A DNA stretch of 14,735 nucleotides from Thermodesulfobacterium sp. (GCA_021163085.1 JAGGXL010000130.1:1-14735); one strand, 5' to 3'; numbered from the stretch's first letter, positions 1 through 6,207 are shown. The notes: generated from the sequence alone by a model not told the origin. Translations and numbers: made by a program.

Positions 1-1
1 A

Positions 2-352
2 GGTAAAGGTTTGATTTTAAGTATAATAATTGCAGGTATCTTTTGTCAAATAAAATATTTAATTGGTAGAGCAAGACCAAAAATTACATACGATACTTTT
101 TTATTCATTGGTCCTAATTTAACATATAATTATGCCTCATTTCCTTCAGGGCATGTGCTTTTTCTTTTTGTTATGAGTAAAATCCTTTCTTTAGAATATC
201 CTAAGGGGAAAGGATTTTTTTATGGGTTAGCAATTTTAGTTGCCTTTCAAAGAGTTTTAGTATTTGCTCATTTTCCTTCAGATATATTGGGAGGAGCTTT
301 TTTAGGATATAAATTAGGAAAATTTTTACACAAAAAACTTTTTAAAGCTTAG
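2..352 (+). CDS. PAP2-family (phosphatidic acid phosphatase type 2) membrane protein, 5' end outside the window
   Basis: This is the C-terminal part of a PAP2-superfamily phosphatase. The family removes phosphate from lipid or polyprenyl phosphates such as phosphatidate or undecaprenyl diphosphate at the membrane. All three signature blocks are visible in order: KYLIGRARP (KX6RP), FPSGH (PSGH), and QRVLVFAHFPSD, which corresponds to SRX5HX3D with its catalytic His and Asp. Hydrophobic segments lie between the blocks. The frame is open back to the first bases. A TTG exists at 11, but the family normally has one or more membrane segments before the KX6RP block, so the true start is probably upstream of the window. 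The gene converges on the minus-strand unknown gene and overlaps its end by 11 bases. The substrate cannot be told from the sequence. Confidence 0.85.
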   Translation, partial: GKGLILSIIIAGIFCQIKYLIGRARPKITYDTFLFIGPNLTYNYASFPSGHVLFLFVMSKILSLEYPKGKGFFYGLAILVAFQRVLVFAHFPSDILGGAFLGYKLGKFLHKKLFKA

Positions 353-1313
353 ATTTACGAAAAATATAAGTTTTTACTAATTCTTTAGCTTCCAAGTAGT
401 TCTTTATAAAGAATAAAGATTTATAAAGAATTTTACAATCCTCGAAAGAGAGTTTATTTACCATGTTTATAGCGGAAATTTCTCTTGTAGCATGAGGAAA
501 GGGATCCTCTGGTGTGGGAATAATTTCTTCCTTGGGGATGATTTTAATATAAATAAGAGACCTTGCTGCTAAAAGATCTTCTATATAAGGATCTTCTTTC
601 CTTTTTAGAATATGTCTTAAAGTTAGAAGCTCCCCGGGTGGAAAAATCCAGGACTTACCAGTAAGAGGTTTAAAATAATTTTCTAATAGAAATTTATGCC
701 GAATTTTCCACTTTTTTCCAAGATAGATATGTAGAAGTTTTTTAAGATATATATGTATAGTTCCAGCCTCTACATAAACTTTTCCTCTTTCTGGGAGTAT
801 TTTTAGAATAGCTTTAGCTCTGAGTTTATCTCTTAAACGAAATCTTTCAGCATCAGCCTTTGAAAAAATTTTTACAGCTTTTATAATTTTTGAAAAATCA
901 TTTTCTAGTGAAGTTTTGTAATAATCCAGCAGTTTTCCTATGGCTTTGTTTTCCATATAGTAAACTTCTTTTAACTCAGGATTTTGAAGAATTTTTTCTG
1001 GTGTTTGCCCCTCTGCTAATTTATTCTGAATTAGAATTACTCTTTCCAGATAAGGCTCTATCTGAAATATTCTTTTCCCCTGATTATATAGATTTTTTAA
1101 AATTAAAGAGGCACTTTTTACAAAATTGGGAAACCAGAAATCGTTGCTTTCTATATAGGTTTCAAGGGGAATTTTATTTTCAAGAAAAGAAAAGAACAAT
1201 TTATTATAGGGTTCTTCAAGAATGATAATGTCGTGTTCTTTCATCAATTTTTCTGCAAGAGATAGAGTTTCTATTCTGTGAGGGGAAAATCCTAAAGTTA
1301 TCAGCCTTTCCAT
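342..1313 (-). CDS. Uncharacterised protein with TraB/Tiki/EreA-like sequence pattern
   Basis: This 323-residue protein is not one I recognise by name. It has no obvious signal peptide or membrane helix and looks soluble and basic. Several blocks recall the TraB/Tiki/ChaN/EreA fold. Residues 4-34 read as a strand, G8 and H12, a helix, then the strand DIIILEEP with E33/E34. Residues 156-171 (ERFRLRDKLRAKAIL) resemble the TraB 'R-N/D-x-x-M-A' helix. Residues 179-194 (VYVEAGTIHIYLKKLL) contain a GX2H motif (G184, H187), which in Tiki/TraB proteins supplies a metal or active-site His. The C-terminal third (about 205-323) has no recognised features. It is the last gene of the minus-strand unit, 6 bases after dtd, with no clear ribosome binding site, so it is probably translated by reinitiation. 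The fold assignment is inference from pattern only, and I propose no substrate. Confidence 0.8.
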   Translation of the reverse strand: MERLITLGFSPHRIETLSLAEKLMKEHDIIILEEPYNKLFFSFLENKIPLETYIESNDFWFPNFVKSASLILKNLYNQGKRIFQIEPYLERVILIQNKLAEGQTPEKILQNPELKEVYYMENKAIGKLLDYYKTSLENDFSKIIKAVKIFSKADAERFRLRDKLRAKAILKILPERGKVYVEAGTIHIYLKKLLHIYLGKKWKIRHKFLLENYFKPLTGKSWIFPPGELLTLRHILKRKEDPYIEDLLAARSLIYIKIIPKEEIIPTPEDPFPHATREISAINMVNKLSFEDCKILYKSLFFIKNYLEAKELVKTYIFRKSKL

Positions 1314-1319
1314 AAAAAA

Positions 1320-1766
1320 TTATTTACGGGGATATTCTAAAAAAAGGGTAATAGGACCATCATTGATAAGTTTTATTTGCATATATGCTCCGAAAACTCC
1401 CTCTTTCACAGATACTTCTTTTTCTTTTATTTTTTGTGCAAGTTTTGAGAGTAAATCTTTGGCTACTTCAGGAGATTCAGCAAGATGAAAGGTTGGTCTT
1501 GTTCCCTTTTTAAGAAAACCACAAACCGTAAAATTTGAAATTAGCAAAATTTCTCCGTTTACATCTTTTATATTTAAATTGAACTTTCCTTTTTCATCAG
1601 AAAAAATTCTTAAGTTTACAAGTTTTTCTGCTATCCAGTCTAAAGCTTTTTCATTATCTCCTTTTTCAACACAGGCAAGCACAAGAAGACCATGGTTTAT
1701 TTCTGAGATTGTTTGGTCATCTACCATAATAGATGCTTTTTTGACTCTCTGTATAACGACCTTCAT
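1320..1766 (-). CDS. dtd: D-aminoacyl-tRNA deacylase (DTD)
   Basis: DTD hydrolyses D-aminoacyl-tRNA, and glycine mischarged on tRNA-Ala, to keep D-amino acids out of proteins; it is a cytoplasmic homodimer. The 148-residue length is standard. The N-terminus MKVVIQRV, the central block with NLRIFSDEKGK, and the C-terminal NDGPIT at 135-140 (Gly-cisPro motif) with GVFGAYM just before it are all typical. The usual SQxxT active-site motif reads SNFT at 77-80, so Gln78 is Asn; the codon is AAT. The rest of the pocket looks intact, so I expect an active enzyme. The ATG overlaps the korC stop as ATGA, which implies translational coupling. It is a housekeeping gene that seems to ride in the kor operon. 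Confidence 0.95.
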   Translation of the reverse strand: MKVVIQRVKKASIMVDDQTISEINHGLLVLACVEKGDNEKALDWIAEKLVNLRIFSDEKGKFNLNIKDVNGEILLISNFTVCGFLKKGTRPTFHLAESPEVAKDLLSKLAQKIKEKEVSVKEGVFGAYMQIKLINDGPITLFLEYPRK

Positions 1767-2329
1767 TTGTAATTGTTTTTGATGTAATTTGCTCCCAGTT
1801 CAAAAGCCTTTAAATTTGGTTCAAAAAGGTGTGCTTTTGTATTACCCAGCATTTCTTTTAAGGCCTTCTTAAAATTTTTTTTATTAAAAATTTTAGTTAT
1901 TTCATAAAAAGCTCCTACTACACACAAATTTGCAAGAAGAGGGGTATTTAGACTTTCAGCTAAGGAAGTAACAGGAACAAAATAAAGTTTATGTTTCTTT
2001 TTCAGAGTATCCAAATTTTCAATATTTTCAGGTTTTACTAGATCAGAGTTGATAATTGCTGTTCCTCCCTTTTTAAGAGTCGGAACAAATTTTACAAAAG
2101 AAGGATAATTCATAATAATTAAAAAAGAAGGTTTTGAAATTAAAGGGGATGCTATTTCGTTTTCAGAAATAATAACCGTGCAATTGCAAGTTCCTCCTCT
2201 CATTTCAGGTCCATAAACTGGCAAATAGGTAACCTGATAACCTTCTCTCATAGCAGAAAGGACAATAAGATTTCCTGCAAAAAGAACACCTTGTCCTCCG
2301 AACCCTGAAATTATTAACTCTATTTTCAA
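1763..2329 (-). CDS. korC: 2-oxoacid:ferredoxin oxidoreductase, gamma subunit
   Basis: This is the gamma subunit of a 2-oxoacid:ferredoxin oxidoreductase, most likely the 2-oxoglutarate (Kor) or 2-oxoisovalerate (Vor) type. The complex converts 2-oxoacid, CoA and oxidised ferredoxin to acyl-CoA, CO2 and reduced ferredoxin, or runs in reverse. The 188-residue protein has the family N-terminal glycine motif SGFGGQG at 8-14 and the block YGPEMRGGTCNCTV around 39-52, where the Arg-Gly-Gly is characteristic. The start is TTG, overlapping the korB stop as TTGA, with a GGAGATAAG ribosome binding site just upstream inside korB. It is the fourth gene of a D-A-B-C set. The four-subunit layout with a separate ferredoxin-like subunit favours Kor or Vor over single-chain pyruvate oxidoreductase. 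Confidence 0.92.
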   Translation of the reverse strand: MKIELIISGFGGQGVLFAGNLIVLSAMREGYQVTYLPVYGPEMRGGTCNCTVIISENEIASPLISKPSFLIIMNYPSFVKFVPTLKKGGTAIINSDLVKPENIENLDTLKKKHKLYFVPVTSLAESLNTPLLANLCVVGAFYEITKIFNKKNFKKALKEMLGNTKAHLFEPNLKAFELGANYIKNNYK

Positions 2330-3087
2330 GACTTATCTCCTGATAAAAATTTTTCCACTTCGTCTTTAAAAGTTCCAAGTGGAAAAACTTTTGTTAATTT
2401 ATCTACCGCTTTGTTAGCACTTACCGGGTCAAGTTTCCAGTTAATTGGACATGCTGATAAGATTTCTATGTACCCAAATCCCAAATTATTAATTTGAGCA
2501 AGAAATGCTTTTTTTAGGGCTTTTTTGGTTTCCAGGACCCTTTTTGGAGTATTTACAGCAAATCTTCCTGAAAAAGCAACACCTTCAAGCCCTGCGAAAA
2601 TTTCTGCAATTTTTGGAGGATAACCATAAAGATTAGGGTCTCTGCCTTCTGGTGTTGTGGTTGTTTTTTGTCCAGGAAGTGTGGTGGGAGATAGTTGCCC
2701 CCCAGTCATTCCGTAAACCGTGTTGTTTATCATAATAGCAGTTATCTTTTCTCCTCTTAAAGCAGAATGAAAACTTTCGTTAAATCCTATAGCTGCAAAA
2801 TCTCCATCTCCTTGATAGGTAAACACAACCAATTCAGGTCTTGCTCTTTTTACTCCTGTTGCAGCAGCACAAGCTCTACCATGAGGTGCTTCTAAAATAT
2901 CCACATCTATATAAAAATACAAAAAGCAAGAACATCCTATTGAAGCAATACCTACACTTTTTTCTTGTATATTCAATTCGTCTATGACTTCACAGAGCAA
3001 TCTATGAACTATACTATGATGACAGCCAGGACAATAATGAAAATTAGTTTTTTTTAGGCTTTTCGGGAACTTAAAGAACTCAGGCAT
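2326..3087 (-). CDS. korB: 2-oxoacid:ferredoxin oxidoreductase, beta subunit (TPP-binding)
   Basis: The beta subunit binds thiamine pyrophosphate and, in this family, a [4Fe-4S] cluster. The 253-residue protein has CPGC at 19-22, GCSC at 51-54 and a later Cys near 214, which together match the cluster ligands of the archaeal-type enzyme. The TPP motif starts at GDGD (93-96) and ends at the NN of the NNTVYGMTGGQ block (121-131). The block SPTTLPGQKTTTTPEGRD that follows is typical of Kor/Vor beta chains. The ATG is preceded by AAGGAG, and the gene overlaps the end of korA by 34 bases. The exact substrate (2-oxoglutarate, 2-oxoisovalerate or another 2-oxoacid) cannot be fixed from these residues. 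Confidence 0.93.
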   Translation of the reverse strand: MPEFFKFPKSLKKTNFHYCPGCHHSIVHRLLCEVIDELNIQEKSVGIASIGCSCFLYFYIDVDILEAPHGRACAAATGVKRARPELVVFTYQGDGDFAAIGFNESFHSALRGEKITAIMINNTVYGMTGGQLSPTTLPGQKTTTTPEGRDPNLYGYPPKIAEIFAGLEGVAFSGRFAVNTPKRVLETKKALKKAFLAQINNLGFGYIEILSACPINWKLDPVSANKAVDKLTKVFPLGTFKDEVEKFLSGDKS

Positions 3088-4136
3088 TTTTTAATCTCCT
3101 TTTCCAATTCCTCTGGAAATGGTATAACACTTGGGGGGTAAGGCAGGGGAATAACAGAAGCTTTCCCATTAACAGCAAGTTTCACATCTTCAACCATTTG
3201 CCCACAATTAAGCTCTGGGACAACAAACTTAAGTGAATTTTTAGCATTTTTAATTAATTCCTGAATCGGTTTTACAGGAAAGGGAAAAAGGGTTATCGGT
3301 CTAAAAAAACCTACTGGATATCCTTTTTTTCTTAAGTTTAAACAGGCATCCTTAGCTATGCGGGCTATTGATCCAAAAGCAACTACTATGACTTTGTCTT
3401 CGTCATTTACCAAACTTTCATAAATAATATCTTTTTCCATCTTTTTATACTTCTTTGCAAGTTTGAGGTTTTTTCCCTTTAGTTCTTGGGAACTTAGGAA
3501 TAGACTTCTAATAAATCTGCTGGGTCTATTTTTTGCTCCGGTAAGAGCCCAATTGTTTTTGTTATATTTTTTTATTCTTAACTTTTTTAAAACCAGTGGT
3601 TCTTTCATTTGTCCTAGAATAGCATCTGAAAGTATCATAACTGGATTTCGATACTTTTCTGCGAATTCAAAGGCTTTTGCAGTAAATTCATAAGCCTCTT
3701 GAGCATTATAAGGAGCAAGCACCATAAAATGAAAATCTCCGTGTCCAGAGCCCTTTACAGCCTGAAAGTAATCTCCTTGAGAAGCCTCTATCCCTCCCAA
3801 GCCAGGACCTCCTCTCATTACATTTACTACAACTGCAGGAAGCTCTAAAGCTGCAATATATGAAAAGGCTTCACACATTAAGGAGATTCCCGGGCTTGAA
3901 GAGCTTGTCATGGCTCTTATTCCTGTTGCACAGGCACCCAGAACCATGTTTATGGCAGCCAGCTCACTCTCTGCTTGCAAAAAAACTCCTCCTCTTTTTG
4001 GAAGCTCTCTTGCCATAAGTTCTGGTATTTCATTCTGAGGGGTAATGGGATATCCAAAATAACATTTACAGCCAGCTTCCAAGGCACCAAGGGCAATTGC
4101 TTCAATTCCCTTTGCTAAAATCTTCTTCGTTTTCAT
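3054..4136 (-). CDS. korA: 2-oxoacid:ferredoxin oxidoreductase, alpha subunit
   Basis: The alpha subunit forms the substrate and CoA-facing part of the oxidoreductase and contacts TPP held by the beta subunit. The 360-residue chain starts with the pyrimidine-binding domain: GYPITPQNEIPE at 28-39 carries the YPITP motif that contacts the 2-oxoacid carboxylate, and QAESELAA at 54-61 carries the conserved Glu (E57) that activates TPP. SSSSPGISLMCEA (78-90) and the glycine-rich MRGGPGLGG (107-115) follow. The C-terminal half is the transketolase C-terminal-like domain. There is no fused gamma domain, consistent with the separate korC. The ribosome binding site GAGGAGG lies inside korD, which overlaps this gene by 35 bases, so the two are translationally coupled. 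Vor is an alternative name. Confidence 0.93.
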   Translation of the reverse strand: MKTKKILAKGIEAIALGALEAGCKCYFGYPITPQNEIPELMARELPKRGGVFLQAESELAAINMVLGACATGIRAMTSSSSPGISLMCEAFSYIAALELPAVVVNVMRGGPGLGGIEASQGDYFQAVKGSGHGDFHFMVLAPYNAQEAYEFTAKAFEFAEKYRNPVMILSDAILGQMKEPLVLKKLRIKKYNKNNWALTGAKNRPSRFIRSLFLSSQELKGKNLKLAKKYKKMEKDIIYESLVNDEDKVIVVAFGSIARIAKDACLNLRKKGYPVGFFRPITLFPFPVKPIQELIKNAKNSLKFVVPELNCGQMVEDVKLAVNGKASVIPLPYPPSVIPFPEELEKEIKKCLSSLSSRKA

Positions 4137-4341
4137 AATCCTCCTCTCTTACAAAAACCACATCCGGACACATAAGATAACATATACCACAACTGTTACA
4201 CTTTTCTGGATTTTTAGCGTAAACTACTTTATAACCGTGAGTATTTCTTTTAGAAGAAAGTTCTAAAACTTTTTTGGGACAAAAATGAACACAAAGACCA
4301 CAGGATTTACAGCGTTCTTCAAGAATCTTTACTTTAAAAAT
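4102..4341 (-). CDS. korD: 2-oxoacid:ferredoxin oxidoreductase, delta subunit (2x[4Fe-4S] ferredoxin), non-canonical start
   Basis: This 79-residue frame encodes a two-cluster ferredoxin, the delta subunit that passes electrons between KorAB and free ferredoxin. Two complete cluster motifs are present: CKSCGLCVHFCP and CNSCGICYLMCP. They are joined by a short linker ending in AKNPEK, as in KorD proteins. The C-terminus is acidic (REEDYENEEDF) and overlaps korA by 35 bases. There is no ATG, GTG or TTG anywhere between the upstream in-frame stop and the first Cys motif. A strong ribosome binding site, AAAAAGGGGG at 4348-4357, sits 6 bases before an ATT and 3 before an ATA. I chose the ATT at 4341 for its spacing. 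AUU initiation is known for bacterial infC. Its position between fabD and korA and the intact motifs argue for a real gene. Confidence 0.88.
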   Translation of the reverse strand: MFKVKILEERCKSCGLCVHFCPKKVLELSSKRNTHGYKVVYAKNPEKCNSCGICYLMCPDVVFVREEDYENEEDFSKGN

Positions 4342-4347
4342 TATTTT

Positions 4348-4357
4348 CCCCCTTTTT
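4348..4357 (-). promoter_or_regulatory. Ribosome binding site of korD, supporting the ATT start
   Basis: On the minus strand this reads AAAAAGGGGG, the only purine-rich Shine-Dalgarno-like run between the fabD stop and the first korD cysteine motif. It lies 6 bases from an ATT (4341-4339) and 3 from an ATA (4344-4342), which points to one of these rare start codons, more likely the ATT. Confidence 0.6.
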
Positions 4358-5291
4358 AAAGATTTTCCAAAAAATTATTCAGGGTTTCAAAATTCTCTAT
4401 ATTATAACACTTAAATTCCTTTTTTTCCAATGTTTGAGAGACGAGTCCAGAAAGCACTTTTTTAGGCCCAACTTCTACAAATACTCTAACTCCTTTGTTA
4501 TACATGTATTCTACACAGTCAATCCATTTTACAGAAGATGTTATTTGTTTTTTTATAAGCTTTTTAATTTTTTTACCGGATACTTCTTCTTTTCCGGTTA
4601 CATTACTGACAAAAGGAATTACTGAATCATTCCATGTAAGAGAATTAAGTATTTTACTGAATTTTTTTTCAGCTTCTTTCATCAGAGGGCTATGAAAACC
4701 GGCACTAACTTTCAGCTTAACCACTCGCTTTGCCCCTAAGTTTTTAGCCTTTTCTGCTATCTCATCAATAGCTGGTATTTTCCCACTTATTACGAATTGC
4801 TTTGGTGAGTTGTAGTTGGAAATTACTACCACATCTTTGGCTTCTTTTATCAAATCTTCAAGTTCATTTAGCGGAAATCCTATTATAGCATACATAGTTG
4901 AAGTGCTTTTCTTACCTTCTTCCTCCATCAATTTTCCACGTTCTTTAACAGCGGTTAAGACATCCTCTAAAGAGAGAACTCGAGCTGCATAAAGGGCACT
5001 ATATTCTCCCAAGCTATGTCCTGCAACAAAGGAAACGTCAATATTTCTTTTTTCAAGCTCGGATTTTAAAACTTCGTAACAGGAAATATTAACTATAGTG
5101 AGACAAGCTTGAAGATTTACAGTTTGGGTTAATTCCTCAAAAGGACTTTCAAAACAGAGCTTTTTCAAGGGAAGTCCGGTTGTTTTTTCTCCTTTTGCAA
5201 AAAGATCCTTAATGAAATCAAATTTTTCAAAAAAATCCTTTCCCATTCCGATATATTGAGAACCCTGACCCGGAAAGATAAGAGCAATCAC
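4356..5291 (-). CDS. fabD: Malonyl-CoA:ACP S-malonyltransferase
   Basis: FabD moves malonate from CoA to acyl carrier protein, the step that commits malonyl units to type II fatty acid synthesis in the cytoplasm. The 311-residue length is normal. Visible motifs are FPGQGSQYIGMG at 7-18 (oxyanion-hole region), the nucleophile elbow GHSLG at 91-95 with Ser93, Arg118 that binds the malonyl carboxylate (ERGKLM), AGFHSPLM with catalytic His200, and VEVGPKKVLSGL near the C-terminus. The start is GTG, overlapping the gcvH-like stop as GTGA. Its ribosome binding site is encoded in the poly-Glu tail of the gcvH-like gene. No other fatty acid synthesis gene (fabH, acpP, fabG) lies nearby; its neighbours are the H-protein-like gene and the kor genes. 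Confidence 0.96.
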   Translation of the reverse strand: MIALIFPGQGSQYIGMGKDFFEKFDFIKDLFAKGEKTTGLPLKKLCFESPFEELTQTVNLQACLTIVNISCYEVLKSELEKRNIDVSFVAGHSLGEYSALYAARVLSLEDVLTAVKERGKLMEEEGKKSTSTMYAIIGFPLNELEDLIKEAKDVVVISNYNSPKQFVISGKIPAIDEIAEKAKNLGAKRVVKLKVSAGFHSPLMKEAEKKFSKILNSLTWNDSVIPFVSNVTGKEEVSGKKIKKLIKKQITSSVKWIDCVEYMYNKGVRVFVEVGPKKVLSGLVSQTLEKKEFKCYNIENFETLNNFLENL

Positions 5292-5725
5292 TCTTCTTCC
5301 TCCTCTTCTATCAATTTTTCCTCTGTTAATTCTTCTGCTTCTTCTAAAAATTTTATTTCATAATCTTCTGGAGGTAGAAGTTCATCAAGTTCAGATGGAT
5401 TCAAGAGTTTAACTTCTACAAGCCATCCGTCAATATAAGGATCTTCGTTTAAAATATCCACGTCTTCTAATACCTTTTCATTTACTGCTACAATTTTTCC
5501 AGAAACAGGCATAATAAGATCAAAAACTTCTTCTACTGTTTCTATACTTCCGAAAATTTCATCTTTTTCAAAAACTTCTTCTTCCTCTGGTAAATCAATT
5601 TCTATAATTTCCAGATTTTTTAAACTAAAATAATCTGTAATGCCGATCCTAGCTAACTTTTGTTTTTTTTTCTTTACCCACAAATGATGCTCAGAATAGA
5701 GTCTATCCTCTGGAAGTTTAAACAT
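5288..5725 (-). CDS. GcvH-like (glycine cleavage H protein family) protein lacking the lipoyl lysine
   Basis: This 145-residue protein has the whole H-protein barrel: YSEHHLWV at 10-17, a GITDY block at 28-32, MPVSGKIVAVNE at 72-83, and the C-terminal part with NEDPYIDGWLV followed by PSELDELL. In glycine cleavage H proteins the lipoate is attached to Lys in ESVKAV. Here the loop reads ETVEEV (62-67), so Glu65 replaces that Lys (codon GAA). It therefore should not be lipoylated at the usual place and is unlikely to act as a classical aminomethyl carrier. It ends in an acidic tail with six terminal Glu, whose codons also form the fabD ribosome binding site. The ATG follows a good GGAGGAGGG site. 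No gcvT, gcvP or lipoate ligase gene is in the window. A non-lipoyl scaffold, binding or regulatory role is possible but unproven. Confidence 0.88.
   Translation of the reverse strand: MFKLPEDRLYSEHHLWVKKKKQKLARIGITDYFSLKNLEIIEIDLPEEEEVFEKDEIFGSIETVEEVFDLIMPVSGKIVAVNEKVLEDVDILNEDPYIDGWLVEVKLLNPSELDELLPPEDYEIKFLEEAEELTEEKLIEEEEEE
5299..5304 (-). promoter_or_regulatory. Ribosome binding site of fabD inside the gcvH-like gene
   Basis: On the minus strand this reads AGGAGG and lies 7 bases before the GTG start of fabD. It is part of the Glu codon run at the end of the gcvH-like gene. It supports the GTG start and coupling of the two genes. Confidence 0.7.
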
Positions 5726-5761
5726 TTATCCCTCCTCCGCCAAAAATAATATTTTTATGTT

Positions 5762-5788
5762 TTTATAACCAGATTTTTAAAATGGCAA
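5762..5788 (-). promoter_or_regulatory. Possible sigma70-type promoter for the gcvH-like/fabD/kor unit
   Basis: On the minus strand TTGCCA (5788-5783) is followed after 15 bases by TATAAA (5767-5762), 37 bases before the gcvH-like ATG. The spacer is short, so this is tentative. It sits in the 66-base gap after the FlhB-like gene, where a fresh start of transcription would be reasonable. Confidence 0.3.
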
Positions 5789-5791
5789 GAG

Positions 5792-6082
5792 TTAAGAGGA
5801 AAAATTTTTTAAAATTTTTTCCTTGAATTTTTTATTGAGATTATAAGCCCAAGCCAGCACCACAGCTACTGCTCTGTAGAGTTCTGGTGGAATAGGTTTA
5901 TCTAATTCTAATTTGTATAGTTCTTTTACCAATTTTGAATCTTTTTTAATAGGTATATTATGGTTTTTGGCGATTTTGAGAATAAGTTCAGCAAGATATC
6001 CTTTACCTTTAGCAACAACTCTGGGAGCTTCTTCTTGTGGATTGTATTTGACCGCAACTGTCAGTTTTTTTTTCTTTTCCAT
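5792..6082 (-). CDS. Stand-alone FlhB-like C-terminal (cytoplasmic) domain protein
   Basis: This 96-residue protein matches the cytoplasmic domain of FlhB/YscU, the switch protein of flagellar and type III export machines. Residues 8-26 (AVAVKYNPQEEAPRVVAKG region) are the beta strand and loop that follow the autocleavage site in full-length FlhB. The HNIPI block (about 40-44) and the conserved C-terminal helix (IPPELYRAVAVVLAWAY) follow. The N-terminal membrane half is absent, and so is the NPTH cleavage motif. Small free proteins of this type (FlhX/YlqH-like) occur in many bacteria, sometimes without flagella; their role is poorly known. The gene is divergent from the FBP aldolase/phosphatase gene. 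No clear Shine-Dalgarno sequence precedes the ATG. No other flagellar gene is in the window. Confidence 0.85.
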   Translation of the reverse strand: MEKKKKLTVAVKYNPQEEAPRVVAKGKGYLAELILKIAKNHNIPIKKDSKLVKELYKLELDKPIPPELYRAVAVVLAWAYNLNKKFKEKILKNFSS

Positions 6083-6092
6083 TTTTATTAAG

Positions 6093-6121
6093 TTTACATT
6101 TTTGCGGTAATGTGCTATAAT
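6093..6121 (+). promoter_or_regulatory. Sigma70-type promoter for the FBP aldolase/phosphatase operon
   Basis: TTTACA (6093-6098) is separated by exactly 17 bases from a perfect TATAAT (6116-6121). Transcription would start near 6128, leaving an AT-rich leader of about 80 bases before the ATG at 6208. I see no clear riboswitch or hairpin in the leader. Confidence 0.6.
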
Positions 6122-6194
6122 CTTATTAAATTTTTGTTTATATTTAAAATTATAATATTTATAATAATTTTTTCGGCAAAAATTGAAAATTGTG

Positions 6195-6203
6195 AAGGAG
6201 GTG
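6195..6203 (+). promoter_or_regulatory. Strong ribosome binding site of fbp
   Basis: AAGGAGGTG is a near-perfect complement to the 16S rRNA tail and lies 4 bases before the ATG at 6208. This is the best Shine-Dalgarno sequence in the window and suggests high expression. Confidence 0.75.
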
Positions 6204-6207
6204 TTTT

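Noticed and set aside
333..375. Inverted repeat AAAAACTT / AAGTTTTT around the convergent gene ends as a bidirectional terminator
   Set aside because: The arms are nearly all A and T and are separated by 27 bases, so a stable hairpin is unlikely in this AT-rich background.
890..1225. Plus-strand open frame of 111 codons opposite the unknown gene
   Set aside because: It lies inside a well-formed minus-strand gene with family-like pattern, has no ribosome binding site and its protein resembles nothing known; a shadow frame.
2326..4136. Assignment of the oxidoreductase as pyruvate:ferredoxin oxidoreductase
   Set aside because: The D-A-B-C gene order, the 360-residue alpha chain and the beta-chain blocks look more like Kor or Vor. 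The exact substrate remains open.
4335..4370. Programmed -1 frameshift joining fabD to korD
   Set aside because: The G and A runs come after the fabD stop codon, and no suitable slippery heptamer lies before it. Separate initiation at ATT is simpler.
6083..6207. AT-rich divergent region as a replication origin
   Set aside because: No DnaA-box-like TTATNCACA repeats are seen, and the region fits promoters and a leader.
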